Assembly: GCA_903891415.1 (NCBI GenBank)
Contig: CAITEH010000019.1
Span: 1 to 44,965, forward strand
DNA: 44,965 nt
From: Candidatus Firestoneibacteriota bacterium
Lineage (GTDB): Bacteria; Oederibacteriota; D2-FULL-39-29
Direction: 5' to 3'
Position 1 is the stretch's first letter. Every line of letters starts with the position of its first letter. Position numbers and translations under genes: made by a program. A model generated the notes under the pieces. It was given only the letters and a program-made list of their open reading frames with translations. It was not told the origin of the DNA and ran no database searches. Shown here one piece after another: positions 17,490 to 26,838 of this stretch.

Positions 17490-17566
17490 GGGATAAAAAA
17501 AAGACCGTTACTCCGGAAATGCTCCGCGCATGCCGGTACTAATAAGCTTATCTGTAAAGGAGTCAA

Positions 17567-18802
17567 ATGCTGACAGATGAAAAAGATATAAAAATAATCC
17601 GGGAACTTGCGAAAAAATATATGGAAATTGCGAATAAACCCGTGCAGGAAGAAAGAAGAAAACTCTGGAGCGGCCATTTCAGTAAAAAAAGAACAAGGCC
17701 GCCTGTTATACTGGTTAACGGGTACTGGGAGGCCTGGTGCAAGGAAATGTTTGCGGATAAGAACCTGGAATGTGAAGATGGATTCTTTAGAGGTTTTGAG
17801 CGGGTCTTTAAAATGCGGATCCTTTTTGACGAGGCCGGGGATGACAGCATAAATGAACCCTGGATAGAACTGGCTGCGACCCAGGAGGGTACCTGGGATA
17901 ATCACTGGGGGATAGACCGGCAGATGACAAAGTCCGCGCAGAAAGGCGGAGCGTTCCATCTTGAGGCCATGATAAAGGACTGGAAGGAGATCGGCAGACT
18001 AAAAGCACTGCATCATAAGATAAACGAGGAAGATACCGGGAGAAAATATGCCCGGCTTTCTGAGGCCATAGGGAAGATTATTACCATAGATATTGTCAGA
18101 AATCCCGTATATCTGGGTTTTATGGGGGACATATCAACTGATCTTGCCACCATCAGGGGGCTCGAACAGGTCATGATAGATATGTACGAAAGCCCCGGGG
18201 AACTGCATCAACTGCTGGCTTTTATGCGTGACGGGATCTTAAGGAATCAAAAAGAAGCCGAGGACGCGGGGCATTTTACACTGACTTCCGGCAGTAACCA
18301 GGCGATGCCTTATTGTAATGAACTTCCCCGGCGTAAACCCAATACACCCGCAAAAAGAAAGGACCTGTGGGGTTTTTTTGCCTCGCAGGAATTAACGCTG
18401 GTCTCCCCGGAGTTCCATGATGAATTCATGCTCCGGTACCAGCAGCCAATAATGGAAAATTTCGCGATGACCCATTACGGGTGCTGCGAAGACCTTACAA
18501 AGAAGATAGATATGCTCCGGAAAGTAAAGAATTTGAGGAGCATAGCCGTAACCCCGGTTTCGAACTACCGGAAATGCGCCGAACAGATAAAGAAAGATTA
18601 CATCTGCTCCTACAGGCCCAACCCGACAGATATGGTCTGTACTTCCTGGGACGAAGACAGGATAAAAAGAATAATCGGAGACGCGAAGGATGCTTTTAAA
18701 GAAAGTTACTGGCATATTATGTTAAAGGACGTTGAGACTCTGCAGGGAGATGTTTCCAGGTTGAAGAAATGGGTGGATATTGTAAGGAGTATTACCGGGT
18801 AA
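17567..18802 (+). CDS. divergent URO-D/methyltransferase-like protein
   Basis: A 411-residue cytosolic protein that looks like a distant member of the URO-D / cobalamin-independent methionine synthase-like superfamily. Supporting points are MTHYGCCEDLTKKI (H303, C306, C307), in the place of the His-x-Cys zinc site of URO-D-type methyltransferases, and the location beside two URO-D paralogues. The N-terminal part (RPPVILVNGYWEAWCKEM) does not match anything I can name. A Shine-Dalgarno AAAGGAG precedes the ATG. The assignment is moderate; its substrate is unknown. Confidence 0.6.
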   Translation: MLTDEKDIKIIRELAKKYMEIANKPVQEERRKLWSGHFSKKRTRPPVILVNGYWEAWCKEMFADKNLECEDGFFRGFERVFKMRILFDEAGDDSINEPWIELAATQEGTWDNHWGIDRQMTKSAQKGGAFHLEAMIKDWKEIGRLKALHHKINEEDTGRKYARLSEAIGKIITIDIVRNPVYLGFMGDISTDLATIRGLEQVMIDMYESPGELHQLLAFMRDGILRNQKEAEDAGHFTLTSGSNQAMPYCNELPRRKPNTPAKRKDLWGFFASQELTLVSPEFHDEFMLRYQQPIMENFAMTHYGCCEDLTKKIDMLRKVKNLRSIAVTPVSNYRKCAEQIKKDYICSYRPNPTDMVCTSWDEDRIKRIIGDAKDAFKESYWHIMLKDVETLQGDVSRLKKWVDIVRSITG

Positions 18803-18841
18803 AAGTGAATTTGAACGGTCTGCTTGCAAAACGAGGTGTAT

Positions 18842-20881
18842 ATGAATAGAACGCGAATATTTTTCCTGTCCCTGCTCCTTGCCGGGTTGCTTGCCGGCGC
18901 GGAGAATGTCCAAAATTCCAGGCTGGAAGCTGAGAAAGCTATTGAAAAGGTCTTTCCGGCGATAGTCAGGTTCCATGTGGTTTACACGAATTATGAAGGA
19001 GGCCGGGCCAGGAAAGGAGAAGCTTACGGCAGCGGGGTCATTATTTCCGCCGAGGGCTACGCGGTAACCAATTATCACGTAATAGACCGGACGGTAAAAA
19101 AAATATTCTGCACCATCTCGACAAATGAAGAAATTGAGGCCGATGTTGTCGGCCAGGATGCCCTTACAGACATTGCGGTTGTCAAACTACGGCTTGAAGA
19201 AAGAAAAGACAGGAATATTCCGGTGAAATTCGCTTCTTTCGGCAGTTCCGCCAAGGTCAACATCGGCGATCCCATCCTCGCGATGGGCAGCCCGCGCGCG
19301 CTTTCCCGCACTATAACCGCGGGCATTATCGGCAATACGAAACTGTCCCTGCCTTACGGCATGAATATCGGCTGGGAAAATGTCGGCGCCATGGTCCTCT
19401 GGCTCGGGCATGACGCGCAGATCCTGCCGGGGAACAGCGGCGGGCCGCTGGTAAACATGCAGGGGGAGATAATCGGTATCAATGAACTCGGGCTTGGCGG
19501 CTCTCTTGATGCCGCGATACCGAGCGATGTCGTGGAACCGGTGGTCCGGGAAATAATTAAAAAAGGAAAAGTGGAACGAAGCTGGACCGGTTTGACCTGC
19601 AGCCCGCTCTTAAAAAACTCGGGAGAGCAGAAGGGAGCTCTGGTTACTGATGTTTTCAAGGCTTCTCCGGCGGAAGCCGCGGGGGTGGAACCGGGGGATA
19701 TTCTTTTAAATTATGACGGCAGCGACATTACCATAAACTTCAGCGAAGATCTGCCTTTCTTTTTCAGGCTGGTTGCCGGTACTCCCATAGGCAAGGAAGT
19801 AACGCTTAAGGTAAAACGCGGCGGTAAAGAGCTGGTTAAAACGCTGAAAACCAGAGAAAGAGAAATTGCGGATCCGGGAGAGGTGGAATTTAAGGAATGG
19901 GGCTTTACCGGTTCCAACCTGACGGAAAGAATGATGCGGCAAAGGAAAAGAACCAACCGGGACGGGGTAATAGTTTTTACGGTAAAAATAGGGGGACAGT
20001 GTGAAGAAGCAAAACCGGCGATAAAACAAAATGATATTTTGGTAAGTGTTAACGGAAAGGCGGTTAAAAACATAGAAGAGCTTAAGGCCCTGACCGGAGA
20101 GCTGACTAAAGGCCGCGCGGAGCCGGTACCCGTTATAGTGGCCTTTGACCGGGAAGCTGAAAGGTGGATGACCATTGCAAAGATAGGTTTTAAGGATATT
20201 AATAAGAGTTCCGAAGAGGCCAAGAAGAGTTACCTGGGCGCGAGTTTTCAGGTGCTGACTTCAGGCCTTGCGGAGCAATTGAAACTGAAAAATATCGCGG
20301 GCGTCATGCTCACCTGTGTCTATAAAAATACTGCGGCCGAAAAAGCCGGGCTGCTGGCCGGGGATATTATCACTTCTTTGGACGGGGATAATATTGCCGT
20401 CAGCAGGCCTGAAGAAACAGAAGTGTTTACGAATATGATAAAGAAAAAAAGAACGGGACAAACATTTGAAATGACGGTCTTCAGGCTTTCCGGGGAGCCG
20501 GCGGATTACAGGGAAATGAAACTTCCGGTAAAATTTGAAAGAAGCCCGGCGCCGAAAGACGAGATGAAGAAATACGAAGACAGAAATTTTGAATTTACGG
20601 TAAGGGACATTTCTTTCTTTGATTATACCGAAAACAATGCAGATTACGGAGAAAAAGGGGTCTTTGTGGAAACTGTGCAGCCGGGCGGCTGGGCGGCCCT
20701 GGCGCGCCTGAACAACGGAAGCATAATCCAGTCCGTGGACGGACAAAAAGTGGAGGATATTGACGGTTTTATCAGTATCATGGAAGAGGCGGCAAAGAAT
20801 AAAAAGAAACGCATTGTCTTCTTTGTTAAAAAAGGTATCTATACCGATTTTATCCAGCTGGAGTGCGTTTGGCCAAAGTGA
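18842..20881 (+). CDS. HtrA/DegP-like periplasmic serine protease with four PDZ-like modules
   Basis: A 679-residue secreted protein. A signal peptide (NRTRIFFLSLLLAGLLAGA) is followed by a trypsin-like domain with H79 (NYHVID), D110 (ALTDIAVV) and S199 (LPGNSGGPLV). Four PDZ-like modules then carry GDILLNYDG (about residue 285), NDILVSVNG (about 400), GDIITSLDG (about 510) and NGSIIQSVDG (about 625). Most DegP proteins have two PDZ domains, so this is a long form. ATG 18842 is used because GAGGTG lies just before it and it opens the signal peptide; an in-frame TTG at 18824 would add six residues. A related inactive-looking protein is encoded next. Confidence 0.87.
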   Translation: MNRTRIFFLSLLLAGLLAGAENVQNSRLEAEKAIEKVFPAIVRFHVVYTNYEGGRARKGEAYGSGVIISAEGYAVTNYHVIDRTVKKIFCTISTNEEIEADVVGQDALTDIAVVKLRLEERKDRNIPVKFASFGSSAKVNIGDPILAMGSPRALSRTITAGIIGNTKLSLPYGMNIGWENVGAMVLWLGHDAQILPGNSGGPLVNMQGEIIGINELGLGGSLDAAIPSDVVEPVVREIIKKGKVERSWTGLTCSPLLKNSGEQKGALVTDVFKASPAEAAGVEPGDILLNYDGSDITINFSEDLPFFFRLVAGTPIGKEVTLKVKRGGKELVKTLKTREREIADPGEVEFKEWGFTGSNLTERMMRQRKRTNRDGVIVFTVKIGGQCEEAKPAIKQNDILVSVNGKAVKNIEELKALTGELTKGRAEPVPVIVAFDREAERWMTIAKIGFKDINKSSEEAKKSYLGASFQVLTSGLAEQLKLKNIAGVMLTCVYKNTAAEKAGLLAGDIITSLDGDNIAVSRPEETEVFTNMIKKKRTGQTFEMTVFRLSGEPADYREMKLPVKFERSPAPKDEMKKYEDRNFEFTVRDISFFDYTENNADYGEKGVFVETVQPGGWAALARLNNGSIIQSVDGQKVEDIDGFISIMEEAAKNKKKRIVFFVKKGIYTDFIQLECVWPK

Positions 20882-20907
20882 AAATTAAGTAACAGGGAGG
20901 AAGAAAA

Positions 20908-21690
20908 ATGAAGAAATTGCCGGGAATATTAACGGGCTTCGCGGTCTTGCTGCTGCTGGTGCAGGCCGTATTTTCTGATGAATTCTCCGAAACAGGCAAA
21001 CAGCTCCTTGAAAAAGGCAGGTCAAGGATAGTAAGCCTTAAGGTCGTAGCCAGTACTTTGTCAAAGAATCAAAAAGAAGAGATAAAGATAGAATCTCAGG
21101 GGCTCCTGCTGGATGAAAATGGCACGGTGCTTGTTGCTTTTTCCAGTATTGACCCTGTCAAATATTTAATAAGAATGCTTTCCGCTTTGGGGATGGGCGG
21201 GCAGACCGCCAATCTGAAAAAAATAGCGAGTAATATTGATGACATAAAATATGTCCTGGACAACGGGAAAGAAGTACAGGCCAGGCTTGTGATCACCGAT
21301 AAAGACCTGGACCTTGCGATAATAAAACCTGAAAAACCCGGGGAGAAATTTGACTTTTTTGAAGTCAAAGAATTGGAAAAACCGGCGCTCTTTGATAAAA
21401 TGCTTGTTTTTTTCAGGCTTTCAAAAGATTTTAACCGGGAACTCAGTTTTGTCTCAACTTCGGTGAACTGCCGGCTTTCAAAACCGGAAGAGCTCTTTCT
21501 GGTCGAAGGCGGCCTGCCTACGGGCTGCATATTATTCAACCAGCAGGGCCGGTTTGCGGGCCTCAGTGTTTCCCGGGGCGGAGAAGAAGAGGATAGCAGA
21601 AGCCTTGGAATGTCAAACACCCTGGTGACTTCGATACTTCCCGTAAAAGAAATAATGGATATAATAAAACAGGCCGGGGAAAAAAAGTAA
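20908..21690 (+). CDS. secreted trypsin-fold protein lacking catalytic residues (pseudoprotease candidate)
   Basis: A 260-residue protein with a signal peptide (KKLPGILTGFAVLLLLVQAV). Its layout parallels the protease domain of the preceding gene: QGLLLDENGTVLVAFSSID aligns with SGVIISAEGYAVTNYHVID, so the catalytic His becomes Ser79. TDKDLDLAIIK aligns with the Asp motif and keeps D135. GGLPTGCILFNQQGRFAGLS aligns with GNSGGPLVNMQGEIIGIN, so the catalytic Ser is lost. No PDZ domain is present. It has a strong GGGAGGA Shine-Dalgarno and lies 26 bp after the protease gene. It may regulate or scaffold the protease; this is inference from alignment by eye. Confidence 0.65.
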   Translation: MKKLPGILTGFAVLLLLVQAVFSDEFSETGKQLLEKGRSRIVSLKVVASTLSKNQKEEIKIESQGLLLDENGTVLVAFSSIDPVKYLIRMLSALGMGGQTANLKKIASNIDDIKYVLDNGKEVQARLVITDKDLDLAIIKPEKPGEKFDFFEVKELEKPALFDKMLVFFRLSKDFNRELSFVSTSVNCRLSKPEELFLVEGGLPTGCILFNQQGRFAGLSVSRGGEEEDSRSLGMSNTLVTSILPVKEIMDIIKQAGEKK

Positions 21691-21750
21691 GCTAAAATTT
21701 TTGCTTTCCGGGCTGTTTAAGAATGCTCTGCGGTAAAAGGAGAAAAATAA

Positions 21751-23832
21751 ATGCCGGTGATAATACTAGAAAATAAAACCTTAAAGCTGGAGTTTGATAC
21801 CCGAAATGGCGCCCTTGTGCGCCTTACTTCAAAGCTTACCGGCTGGGAGCTCCTTAACCGGCCCCGGCTGGGGCTGTCTTTCCGGATGATGCTGCCTCTC
21901 CCGGGAAAAAGAAATAATGATGTGCTGGGGGAAAAGCAGGCGGTCACAGCATTTAAGATCGGGAAGAATAAAAAGGAGCTCACGTTTGTCTGGGACGGCG
22001 TTAACTCGGAGTTCGGCGGGCACCACAAAATAAAGGTAACAATAAAGATAAAGCTTACGGATAAACAGGCCATATATTATTCAACCATAAAGAATGAGTC
22101 GCCCTATATAGTGGAGAACTTCTATTGCCCGTATATCGGGGACCTCCAGCATCCGAAGACGGATGAGTGGCTGAAATTTTCAACTCCCTCCTACGCGTTC
22201 ATAAATGACTGGAATCTTTGGCCGGAATTTACAAACACAAAAGGCTATTACGGCGTTGACTATCCTATCCAGATCTGCGGAAATTTTACTTATCAGGTAT
22301 TCGTACTGCTGCGCACGCCAAAGCAGGGGCTTTACATGGGGCAGGCAACAAACAGCTGCGAGCCGCACGCGTGGCACGCGGAACTAAGGCCCGGCTGGTC
22401 CAGTGAGATGGAGAAAAAAGTGCCTGAAACGCTCACCCTGGCGGGCAAGGATGTTCATACCCGTTTCGGCGCGATCCATATCCCGTACATTCAGCCGGGA
22501 GAAACCAGGGAGTTGACTCCGATCGTGCTGCAGGCGTATAAAGGCGACTGGCACGCGGGCGCCGATATCTACAAGGAATGGCAAAGCAAATGGCTGAAAA
22601 TGCCGGAGAAAACCTCGTGGGCAAAGGGCGTTCATTCCTGGCTGCAGCTGCACATCAACTCACCCGAGGATGAACTTCGGATAAAATTCAAGGACCTGCC
22701 GAAGGTGGGTGAAGAATGCGCAAAACACGGCGTTTCCGCGATCCAGCTGGTCGGCTGGAATGACGGGGGACAGGACCAGGGTAATCCCTCGCACTCTCCG
22801 GATCCCAGGCTCGGGACCTTTAAAGAGCTTAAAGAGGCCATAGCAAAGATCCACGCTCTGGGTGTAAAAGTTGTGTTGTTCGCGAAATTCACCTGGGCGG
22901 ACCAGGGCACAAAAGATTATTTAAAGAAATACAGGAAACTCGCGATCAAGGACCCGTACGGTGACCCGTATTACCATCCCGGGTATCAATATCAAACCGC
23001 GACCCAGCTCCTTGACATCAATACCAAGCGGCTCATCCCCATGTGTTTTCAAAGCAAAGCATATCTGAAGATCTGCGAAAAAGAATTTAAAAAAACACTG
23101 GCTCTCGGGGCGGCTGGAATACTTTTTGATGAGTGCCTGCACCACGCCAATACTCAGGTTTGTTTTGACAAAAACCACGGCCACAGGTACGGCGCTCCGA
23201 CCTACGCCAACGACAGGCAGTTGATCCGGAATTTCAAAAAACTTTCTGATAAAGTAAATAAGGATTTCCTGTATGCCGGCGAGGCCCTTTATATGTGGGA
23301 ATTTGAAGTATATGAATGCTCGTATTTCAGGTCCGGTGCGCGGGACCATACGCCCATCTCGCGGTATGTTTTCCCTTCCGCCAATATCATGACCGCCATT
23401 ACGGGGTTCGAGGACCGGAACATGGTAAACCAGTGCTTGCTTTACAAATATGTGATCAGCCATGAACCTTACAATTTTAAGGGGCATCTTGAGGATTACC
23501 CTGTTACCCTGGAATACGCAAAAAAAATGGACGCGCTCCGGACAGAGCTTGCGGATTATTTCTGGCACGGCGAATTCAGGGACACGGTGGGCGTTCTGGT
23601 CACGGGCGCCGGAGGCAAAGTTCACCACCCGTACACCTCTTTCCTGAACAGGAAAACAAAAAAGCGGGGGCTGGCGATTGCCAACTATGACGGTAAAAAA
23701 GCCGTACTTCTGAAAATAAAAGCGGAAAACGGTCAGAAATTCAAAAAGTACCGGCTGGTCGACAACCCGGAGTGGAAAAAAGTTAGAGGGCGGGTAGTTG
23801 TGCCGGCGCAGTCAGCGGTAGTTATAATATAG
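21751..23832 (+). CDS. glycoside hydrolase-like TIM-barrel protein (DUF6259-type)
   Basis: A 693-residue protein without a signal peptide. An N-terminal beta-sandwich of about 280 residues (LENKTLKLEFDTRNGALVRL) is followed by a (beta/alpha)8 barrel. The barrel has GVSAIQLVGWNDGGQDQGNP, a strand ending in GILFDECLHH near residue 457 (candidate nucleophile Asp) and YAGEALYMW near residue 508 (candidate acid Glu), then a small C-terminal beta domain. This pattern resembles GH36-like retaining glycosidases and the DUF6259 family. It is probably an intracellular glycosidase on unusual oligosaccharides. The family name is recalled from general knowledge and unverified; the barrel assignment is firmer. 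GGAG lies ahead of the ATG. Confidence 0.6.
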   Translation: MPVIILENKTLKLEFDTRNGALVRLTSKLTGWELLNRPRLGLSFRMMLPLPGKRNNDVLGEKQAVTAFKIGKNKKELTFVWDGVNSEFGGHHKIKVTIKIKLTDKQAIYYSTIKNESPYIVENFYCPYIGDLQHPKTDEWLKFSTPSYAFINDWNLWPEFTNTKGYYGVDYPIQICGNFTYQVFVLLRTPKQGLYMGQATNSCEPHAWHAELRPGWSSEMEKKVPETLTLAGKDVHTRFGAIHIPYIQPGETRELTPIVLQAYKGDWHAGADIYKEWQSKWLKMPEKTSWAKGVHSWLQLHINSPEDELRIKFKDLPKVGEECAKHGVSAIQLVGWNDGGQDQGNPSHSPDPRLGTFKELKEAIAKIHALGVKVVLFAKFTWADQGTKDYLKKYRKLAIKDPYGDPYYHPGYQYQTATQLLDINTKRLIPMCFQSKAYLKICEKEFKKTLALGAAGILFDECLHHANTQVCFDKNHGHRYGAPTYANDRQLIRNFKKLSDKVNKDFLYAGEALYMWEFEVYECSYFRSGARDHTPISRYVFPSANIMTAITGFEDRNMVNQCLLYKYVISHEPYNFKGHLEDYPVTLEYAKKMDALRTELADYFWHGEFRDTVGVLVTGAGGKVHHPYTSFLNRKTKKRGLAIANYDGKKAVLLKIKAENGQKFKKYRLVDNPEWKKVRGRVVVPAQSAVVII

Positions 23833-24015
23833 GAAATAAGAAAGCTGTGACCGGGAAAAACAGAGCAGGCGTTGGAGCTTACAGGAATATGGAGTTACGC
23901 GCAACTTCCGGATCTCTTTTTAGAGGGCAGAAGCCGGGTAAAAAATGTCTTAAAATACGGGGAAAATCCGGTTTTTTGTCTAAAAAAATATTTTTTTCAA
24001 AAAAGACTTTTTTTC

Positions 24016-24044
24016 TTGACACCAACTACATATAGTAGTATATT
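24016..24044 (+). promoter_or_regulatory. predicted nrdJ promoter with inverted repeat in the spacer
   Basis: TTGACA (24016-24021) and TATATT (24039-24044) are 17 bp apart. The spacer holds an inverted repeat ACTAC-N5-GTAGT (24025-24039), well placed as an operator. It loosely resembles the AT-rich NrdR box, but the match is imperfect. The rest of the 297-bp gap after 23832 holds A/T-rich hairpin-like sequence around 23979-24008 and no gene. Confidence 0.55.
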
Positions 24045-24129
24045 TAGTTCGGTCAACAACAGATAGTATGTTTTTTATTTTTAAAAAAATTAACAGCCGC
24101 GAAAACCGGCGAAATTCAGGGGTGACAGG

Positions 24130-26517
24130 ATGATACAAAAGACATTTTTGGATGAAGAAGCAAAAGCAGGCCAGGAAGAAGTAAGGAAGGAAACAAGAAC
24201 CGCAAGGAAGCTCCCCGAGCTGAAACTCTCTCCCAACTCACTCACGGTACTGAAGAAAAGATACCTTAAAAAGATCGGTGAGAAAGAAACTGAAAAACCG
24301 GAAGAGATGTTCTGGCGCGTGGCGGAGAATATCGCGCAGGCCGAAAAGAAATACACTCCGATGATGACCCCTGACCGGCTCAGAGAGATCGCGGAAGAGT
24401 TCTACGCGCTCATGGTCAATATGTATTTTTTACCCAACTCTCCCACGCTTATGAATGCCGGGCGCGACCTGCAGCAGCTCTCCGCCTGTTTCGTGCTTCC
24501 GGTTGAAGATAAGATGGATGGTATTTTTGAGTCGATCAAGAACGCCGCGCTCATTCATAAAAGCGGCGGCGGTACGGGTTTTTCGTTTTCCAGGCTGAGG
24601 CCAAAAGATGATAAAGTAAAATCTACCGGCGGCGTGGCTTCCGGCCCCATATCTTTTATGAAAGTTTTTAACGCGGCTACAGAAGCCGTAAAACAGGGCG
24701 GCACCCGGCGCGGCGCTAACATGGGGATACTTTCGGTGGAGCATCCGGATATTCTTGAATTCATAACCGCCAAAAATAATACAGGCGAGCTTAATAATTT
24801 TAATATTTCAGTCGCTATTACCGATAAGTTCATGGACGCGCTCTTTAAAGATGAGGACTACGATCTCTGCAACCCGCATACCTATGCTCCGGTAAAAAAG
24901 CTCAAAGCCAAAGATGTCTTCAATCTGGTCGTGGATTCGGCCTGGAAGAACGGCGAGCCGGGGGTCATTTTCATAGACAGAATGAACGCGGATAATCCCA
25001 CGCCGGCGCTGGGTAAGATAGAAAGTACCAATCCCTGCGGGGAACAGCCGCTGCTTCCTTATGAGGCGTGTAATCTCGGTTCTATCAATATGTCCAGGAT
25101 GGTAACGCATAAGAGCGGGCGGGCTGAAATTGACTACGGCCTTTTAAGGGAAACTATCAACACCTCGGTCAGGTTCCTGGATGATGTCATAGATATGAAC
25201 AAATACCCTCTGCCCGAGATAGATGCCATGGTGAAATCCAACAGAAAAATAGGGCTCGGGGTCATGGGATTCGCGGATATGCTTATTGAACTCGGCGTGC
25301 CGTACAATTCCGAACAGGCCCTTAAGACAGGCGATGCGATCATGAAGTTCATAGACGAGGAATCCAAAAAAGCTTCCGCATCCCTGGCCAAAGAAAGAGG
25401 GCCTTTTCCTAACTTTGAAAGATCCATCTACAGCAAATATACCCCCCTCAGGAATGCCACCACCACTACCATAGCGCCTACCGGGACACTTTCTATTATA
25501 AGTAATGTGTCGAGCGGCGTGGAACCGATCTTTGCGATAACCTATGTGAGAAATGTTATGGACGGCACCAAAATGATAGAAGTTAATCCGGTTTTCGAGA
25601 AGATCGCCAGAGAACGGGGTTTTTATTCCGATGAACTTATGGAAAAGATCGCGGAGAAGAGCACTATTTCGGAAATGGAAGAAATACCCGCGGACGTTAG
25701 AAAGGTTTTTGTTACCTCGCATGATATTTCTCCGGAATGGCACGTTAGAATGCAGGCCGCCTTCCAGAAGTCCACGGACAACGCCGTTTCCAAAACTATC
25801 AATTTTACGCATGAAGCCACCAGGGACGATGTGCGGATGGCCTATGTGCTTGCTTTTAAGGAAGGATGCAAAGGCCTTACCGTCTATCGCGACGGGAGCC
25901 GCGACGAGCAGGTCTTAAGTACCGGGTCCACTTCCACCACGGCCCCGGCAGCTCTGACAAAAGATAAGCTCCGCGAAAAAATAATTCCCCGCTCCAGGCC
26001 GGCAATGACCATGGGTGTTACCCAGAAGGTCAGCACGGGCTGCGGGAGTTTGTATGTGACAATTAATTCCGACGAAAAAGGCCTGTGCGAGATCTTCGCG
26101 CAAATGGGTAAATCAGGCGGCTGCGCGGCTTCTCAATCCGAAGCAGTCAGCCGGTTAATTTCCCTGGCCCTTAGGACCGGTATTGATATCGAATCGGTCT
26201 TGAAACAGATAAAAGGGATACGCTGCCCGTCTCCTCTTTGGGATAAAGGCAATATGGTTCTCTCCTGCCCGGATGCCATTGCCAAAGCGATAGAAAGATA
26301 TATTCAGTCAGGCGGTGTTACCAGGTCCGCTGCGCGCGCCGGGGCGGTAGCCGCCGGGATAGCTCCGGCTAAAAAAATAGATTCTGAAACTCTCGCGGCA
26401 AAAGTAACTACCGGGACAAAAGAACTTGCGGGCATGTGCCAGGATTGCGGCAATATACTCGAATATGTTGAGGACTGCGTGCTCTGCCGGTTCTGCGGCT
26501 ATTCGAAATGCGGTTGA
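24130..26517 (+). CDS. nrdJ: adenosylcobalamin-dependent (class II) ribonucleoside-diphosphate reductase
   Basis: Makes deoxyribonucleotides using coenzyme B12 to generate a thiyl radical, without needing oxygen. In the 795-residue protein the catalytic barrel shows C120 (LSACFVLPVEDKM), the N301-x-C303-x-E305 triad (NPCGEQPL), C314 (YEACNLGS) as candidate redox Cys, and TIAPTGTLS. The C-terminal region has a TSCPD domain (GCGSLYVTINSDEKGLCEIF) and a zinc-ribbon-like tail, CQDCGN...CVLCRFCGYSKC. The length is normal for this group. The leader is about 80 nt with a GGGGTGACAGG site before the ATG. No cobalamin riboswitch motif was recognised. Confidence 0.96.
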   Translation: MIQKTFLDEEAKAGQEEVRKETRTARKLPELKLSPNSLTVLKKRYLKKIGEKETEKPEEMFWRVAENIAQAEKKYTPMMTPDRLREIAEEFYALMVNMYFLPNSPTLMNAGRDLQQLSACFVLPVEDKMDGIFESIKNAALIHKSGGGTGFSFSRLRPKDDKVKSTGGVASGPISFMKVFNAATEAVKQGGTRRGANMGILSVEHPDILEFITAKNNTGELNNFNISVAITDKFMDALFKDEDYDLCNPHTYAPVKKLKAKDVFNLVVDSAWKNGEPGVIFIDRMNADNPTPALGKIESTNPCGEQPLLPYEACNLGSINMSRMVTHKSGRAEIDYGLLRETINTSVRFLDDVIDMNKYPLPEIDAMVKSNRKIGLGVMGFADMLIELGVPYNSEQALKTGDAIMKFIDEESKKASASLAKERGPFPNFERSIYSKYTPLRNATTTTIAPTGTLSIISNVSSGVEPIFAITYVRNVMDGTKMIEVNPVFEKIARERGFYSDELMEKIAEKSTISEMEEIPADVRKVFVTSHDISPEWHVRMQAAFQKSTDNAVSKTINFTHEATRDDVRMAYVLAFKEGCKGLTVYRDGSRDEQVLSTGSTSTTAPAALTKDKLREKIIPRSRPAMTMGVTQKVSTGCGSLYVTINSDEKGLCEIFAQMGKSGGCAASQSEAVSRLISLALRTGIDIESVLKQIKGIRCPSPLWDKGNMVLSCPDAIAKAIERYIQSGGVTRSAARAGAVAAGIAPAKKIDSETLAAKVTTGTKELAGMCQDCGNILEYVEDCVLCRFCGYSKCG

Positions 26518-26518
26518 A

Positions 26519-26622
26519 GCGATTCCACTGACCCCGTACCACTCACGGATTTCGGGTGCAGGGCCGCGAACCTGAATCCTGAATGGTTCGTGGTTGCAAA
26601 ACTGCAGGATTCCACTGATACA
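26519..26622 (-). repeat. interspersed intergenic repeat, inverted copy
   Basis: The reverse complement of this stretch matches 32399-32470. Shared blocks include GGCCCTG, ACCCGAA, GTGAGTGGT, CGGGGTCAGTG and AATCG. A hairpin CGAACC...GGTTCG at its core corresponds to a perfect hairpin in the other copy. Its edge touches the nrdJ stop codon. An extra ATCAGTGGAATCC unit (minus strand) lies at 26608-26620. Confidence 0.7.
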
Positions 26623-26635
26623 AACAGATAAAAAT

Positions 26636-26668
26636 AAGGGCGGTTTAAAAAGCCGCCCTTTTAATTTT
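26636..26668 (+). terminator. rho-independent terminator downstream of nrdJ
   Basis: A perfect 8-bp stem, AAGGGCGG (26636-26643) with CCGCCCTT (26653-26660), 9-nt loop, is followed by TTAATTTT. It should end the nrdJ transcript. Confidence 0.75.
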
Positions 26669-26684
26669 GTAATTGCTTTATTTA

Positions 26685-26698
26685 TCAAGCGCGCTTGA
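26685..26698. promoter_or_regulatory. perfect 14-bp palindrome, possible operator
   Basis: TCAAGCGCGCTTGA is perfectly self-complementary and lies 75 bp upstream of the predicted promoter of the catabolic cluster. It could bind a dimeric regulator; no regulator gene is nearby. Confidence 0.35.
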
Positions 26699-26772
26699 AG
26701 GCGCAATGAATAAACAGCATCAATTGAAAAAAAGCCCGCATTTCGCTTTATAAACAGGCACTTAATAGAATC

Positions 26773-26802
26773 TTGACAACGGCTGAAACAAAATATTATA
26801 CT
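26773..26802 (+). promoter_or_regulatory. predicted promoter of the sugar-catabolic cluster
   Basis: Consensus TTGACA (26773-26778) and TATACT (26797-26802) are separated by 18 bp. The transcript would start near 26809, and GGAGGAG precedes the ATG at 26839. Confidence 0.65.
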
Positions 26803-26838
26803 ACTTGGACATCAGTTTAGGGCAAGCGGAGGAGTAAA

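Noticed and set aside
17432-17959. 175-residue open frame on the minus strand
   Set aside because: Spans the end of the acyltransferase gene and the start of the URO-D-like gene, both better supported; no motif.
22921-23628. 235-residue open frame on the minus strand
   Set aside because: It lies wholly inside the glycosidase-like gene on the other strand, and has no recognisable motif or ribosome site.
23833-24129. Cobalamin riboswitch before nrdJ
   Set aside because: Expected for some B12-linked genes, but no B12-box-like sequence or matching fold was seen; the promoter starts only about 80 bp before the ATG.
25144-25812. 222-residue open frame antisense to nrdJ
   Set aside because: Shadow of a strongly conserved gene; composition reflects the complement of nrdJ codons.
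26519-26622. tRNA gene
   Set aside because: GGTTCG-like T-loop sequence occurs, but no acceptor stem, anticodon arm or CCA context; it belongs to a repeat found inverted at 32.4 kb.
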